This document shows, in pieces, positions 19,353 through 22,040 of a stretch of 22,040 bases of DNA; position 1 is the first letter of the stretch; every line of letters begins with the position of its first letter. This DNA comes from Botryllus schlosseri (Eukaryota; Chordata; Ascidiacea; Stolidobranchia; Styelidae), in assembly GCA_000444245.1 (NCBI GenBank), contig ATSW01012631.1:1-22040 (forward strand). The letters are read 5' to 3'. A program made the position numbers and the translations under genes. A model generated the notes under the pieces. It searched no databases, was not told the origin of the DNA, and saw only the letters and a list, made by a program, of their open reading frames with translations.

Positions 19353-20694
19353 ATGCTTCTTCAGATAACTTTTTGCGTTCTGCAGTTTCTCCATGCATGT
19401 GTCAATACTGCTGCAAGCAATCCACCGTGAGTAAATTTTCTGCCCTTAGACCTTGATGCAATTGATGAACGCCGTGTCGCTTTTTCTCTTCCAGAACCTA
19501 CTTCGTCTTTTTTCCAAGGCACATACGTTCCGGTTTCCCTATCCAAATCGTCATCGAAATATTCAAGAATACTAATCCAGTTGATACCACAGCTTTTCTG
19601 AGGTCATCGGATGGAAAAATTGATTTATTTGCGAATGACAGTGTTTCTGAAGGTAGTTTGACGTATTAATCAAACTATATACTACAATGAGTATGAAAGA
19701 ATCAATACCTGTCCGTTCATTACAAAATAAAACACAGAATGCAGCAATTACTCCATTTCACTAAAACATCTTAGATATGCAGCAATACTTGAGTCATTGT
19801 GCATGGCTCTACCAAGTCATATGACTCAAGACTCGGATGGCCAAGAAGTCTTTCATTCTGACTTTGAATAGTAAAGTTACCACATCAATGGTATTTCTTC
19901 TATCAGAATTGGTGCTTGAAAAATATGCCCGAAAACAGTTGAGGGTGAGGAAAATTAGTATTATTATGAATACGAGTCATTCTATATCACCCAAACAAAG
20001 TTGTTAATAAGTGGTTTGAACTTGACTCGAACTCAAAACTGAACAATGAACACAATGACTTGGACTCAGACTCGAGTCATCACTGTGACTCGGACTCAAC
20101 CCTCGGCACCCCGAATTGGACCCGGACTTGACTCGGTGGTAAATTGAAAACGACTAGACTTGAGTCAAAACTATGAAAGTAAGATTAACTCTAGGCTCGG
20201 AATCTTGCAACTCGATTGCAACCCTGAATCTATGAAAAAATTCCGCTTCTCGGCGTTACATTGAATCAATATCGGAAATGAATTTGTTGCTGAATTTTTA
20301 TCGCTGATCTCATTATTTTCTTTCAGGTCAACTCAAGACAATATCATTTCGCAAGCAGGTGACGACTGATTTTTAAAAGAAGAATTTCTCAATAAACACA
20401 CTATTTTGTGTGAAGACAATATGTTTGAATTTGTTACAATCAATTTCATGCAACCAACTGGACTGTTTTCGTTTCCTCTACTATTCTGAAATTTACTGTA
20501 CTAATATGTTTGAGATTTTCAGATACCGCTCGGTTATGACGGAAGCACAGAATTTGAATTGTCTGTCATTGGAATAGATTCCGTCACCAATGAAACCATC
20601 ATTAGCAACTCCACTCTCGAACTGCTGTATCAGACAAAGTCGTTGTCAATGTTCATTCAAACTGACAAAGGCATTTACAAGCCTTCGCAAACAA
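19353..20694 (+). CDS. Alpha-2-macroglobulin/TEP/CD109-type protein, first four exons
   Basis: Exons are 19353-19426, 19495-19652, 20327-20358 and 20523-20694, with GT-AG introns and consistent phases (2, 1, 0, and 1 at the last donor). The gene continues past the right edge. Exon 1 gives a signal peptide, MLLQITFCVLQFLHACVN, with cleavage likely in NTAASNP. Residues about 26-130 form macroglobulin domain MG1: TYFVFFPRHIRSGFPIQIVI has the family's opening (aromatic, Pro, then Arg-x-Gly). Residues 132-145, FIQTDKGIYKPSQT, match the MG2 opening (FVQTDKPIYKPGQ). Asn-x-Ser/Thr sites fit a secreted glycoprotein. Members trap proteases or opsonise microbes, many through a thioester. The bait and thioester regions lie outside the window, so A2M, TEP and CD109 cannot be told apart. 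The KPxQ form favours these over complement C3. Confidence 0.9.
19780..20226. mobile_element. GACTCG-rich hAT-like element in A2M-like intron 2
   Basis: CAGCAATACTTGAGTCATTG at the left and ACTCGATTGCAACCCTG at the right bound a stretch with more than ten GACTCG, GACTTG or GAGTCA words, including the palindrome GACTCGAGTC. Flanking octamers TAGATATG and AATCTATG agree at five of eight, so the boundaries are tentative. About 170 bases at its left align with 21890-22040. Confidence 0.55.
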
Positions 20695-20787
20695 GTAAGT
20701 AGTTGTGATAATACATGATCTGTTCTGTTATTTTGATGCAATCACCGACACACAATGTATACAGTGTGATCCAGAATGCGTCATAAT

Positions 20788-21762
20788 TAGGGTTAGTTCG
20801 GATATCAATAATTTCTACTATCCGGATAACGGATATATCCGTATATTTGGAATTTAGCTAACCGGTTAACCGGATAGTAACTGCTAAGTGCGACAATCGA
20901 TTTTACGTGGCTTGCATAAAACATGGATAGCAAAATAATAACAGTGTTGTTGTAGATCCATGTACACGTGCAGTACGAGCGAATACGATAAAAACCACAC
21001 AAATTTAATGTCCAGTACTTCTGTGATATCATCGCTTGGAGTACTGGAAGGACGAGTAGCTGATACTGGATTTGCTACCGACATGATAGCTCGCTCTAAT
21101 TCCTCCTTGAGAGATTCACGTGATCAGGCGCGTAGCCTGCCGAAAAATTAAGTGGGTTTGAAATAATAGGGGGGTCGATTTGTTTTCGAATTAATTATCA
21201 TTGGAGATCAATTGCGCATGCACATGTTTGCGAACATCCGAAGTCATTCGGTTTCGCGATGTTACTCTTTAACCACAATCGCTAATCAGCATACACTTAC
21301 TGGCATATTCTTTCTTCAAGCCATAGAGAGATAGGAGCCAACGCATGCTAGGCCCGAGACGCGATAGTTAGGCGAGCGATGATATATGTTTCGTACCTGG
21401 CCTATTGCAGATGAGATTGTGCAGGCCAGCGATGGCACAGTGTGCAGTGTGCACAGGGCCTATTGCGGATGCGATTATTCAAGCCAGCGGAACTAGGCTT
21501 GTTGGAGACGCGATAAATCAGGCCAGCGACCATTGCCGAGCGCGGAGCAATCATTTCACAGCGGGAGATCGAGTCGCATTACATTGGGCTCATAGACTAA
21601 TCTCGCTAATTGACAACACGCTTCACGCTAATTGGCTTCGCGCAACACTGAAATAATAGGACTTATTGAAACTTACTATCCGGTTAACCGGCCGAATAAT
21701 ATCCGGATATCAGATAGAAAAAAGACCTGCGGTTAATCGGTTAACCGGAAAGTCCAACCCTA
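20788..21762. mobile_element. 975-bp hAT element with GGTTAACCGG inverted ends, in A2M-like intron 4
   Basis: TAGGGTTAGTTCGGATATC at the left pairs with the reverse of GGAAAGTCCAACCCTA at the right. The inverted similarity continues inwards to CCGGTTAACCGGATAGTAA on both sides (about 90 bp in all). The perfect 8-bp duplication GTCATAAT flanks it (20780-20787 and 21763-21770). The interior from about 21340 to 21652 is CpG-rich and matches the module at 12757-13215 in the opposite orientation. No transposase is encoded. Confidence 0.92.
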
Positions 21763-21847
21763 GTCATAATGAACAGATAGGAGGATGTTGAAACGACAAA
21801 ATACGGTCAATCAGTCTAAAATCCATCTCGGCTTACTGGTATTTTCG

Positions 21848-22040
21848 GTGACTCGACTTGACTCGAGTCATTTTTTGTATTGACTCGACTTGTACTTGAG
21901 TCATTGTGCATGACTCGAGACTAGGACGGCCAAGACATACATTTCATTGTAACTTTCAAGAATAGATAGTTACCGCATTATTGGTATTTCGTCTATCAGT
22001 CCTGATACTTGGAAAATAGGGCCAGAAACTGGTAAGACTG
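21848..22040. repeat. Second GACTCG-rich repeat, cut by the window edge
   Basis: It starts near GTGACTCGACTTGACTCGAG. It then follows the 19780-20226 element closely: ACTTGAGTCATTGTGCATG, GGCCAAGA, TAGTTACC and TGGTATTTC occur in the same order. Same orientation, same gene, about 2 kb apart. The right end lies outside the window. Confidence 0.65.

Noticed and set aside
19353-20694. Complement C3-type gene instead of A2M/TEP/CD109
   Set aside because: The MG2 opening has KPSQ, close to the KPGQ of A2M, TEP and CD109. C3 usually reads IYTPG here. The deciding domains lie outside the window, so C3 is disfavoured but not excluded.

Overview
The window is animal nuclear DNA: spliced genes with GT-AG introns, AT-rich spacers and a dense load of short DNA transposons. 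The spliced genes are related to animal Elongin B, MFSD14/HIAT1 and alpha-2-macroglobulin. Sequence divergence, very short introns and many hAT-like elements suggest a fast-evolving invertebrate, possibly a tunicate. That guess is weak and cannot be settled from the window alone. No retroviral or other virus-like element was recognised.

Layout, left to right. (1) 1-1930 holds a 404-bp hAT-type MITE, a GACTCG-rich repeat fragment and a tRNA-derived SINE-like block. (2) 1949-3283 (+) is an uninterrupted 444-codon Staufen-type gene with three dsRNA-binding domains (dsRBD2-4) and no dsRBD5. (3) 4025-9679 (+) is Elongin B in four exons. Its second and third introns are swollen by transposons, including a roughly 3-kb element that itself holds a 1.3-kb hAT. 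(4) 10212-12332 is a 2.1-kb element with GTAATCG-rich inverted ends, again with nested insertions. (5) 12571-14554 holds a CpG-rich module followed by a 1.3-kb hAT. (6) 15071-16523 (-) is the N-terminal part (four exons, 127 complete codons) of an MFSD14/HIAT1 transporter. Its remaining exons are not found. (7) 17173-18381 is a 1.2-kb hAT with a second repeat inside. (8) 19353 to past the right edge (+) are the first four exons of an alpha-2-macroglobulin/TEP/CD109-type secreted protein. Its introns carry two GACTCG-rich repeats and a 975-bp hAT.

The genes do not form a pathway. Elongin B is a nuclear and cytoplasmic ubiquitin-ligase adaptor, MFSD14 an intracellular membrane transporter, the A2M-like protein a secreted protease-binding or opsonic factor, and the Staufen-like protein an RNA binder. 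MFSD14 and the A2M gene are divergent, with start codons about 2.8 kb apart. The most notable points are the intronless, C-terminally short Staufen copy, the MFSD14 5' half without its 3' half, and a CpG-rich module shared in opposite orientation by two otherwise different transposon contexts.
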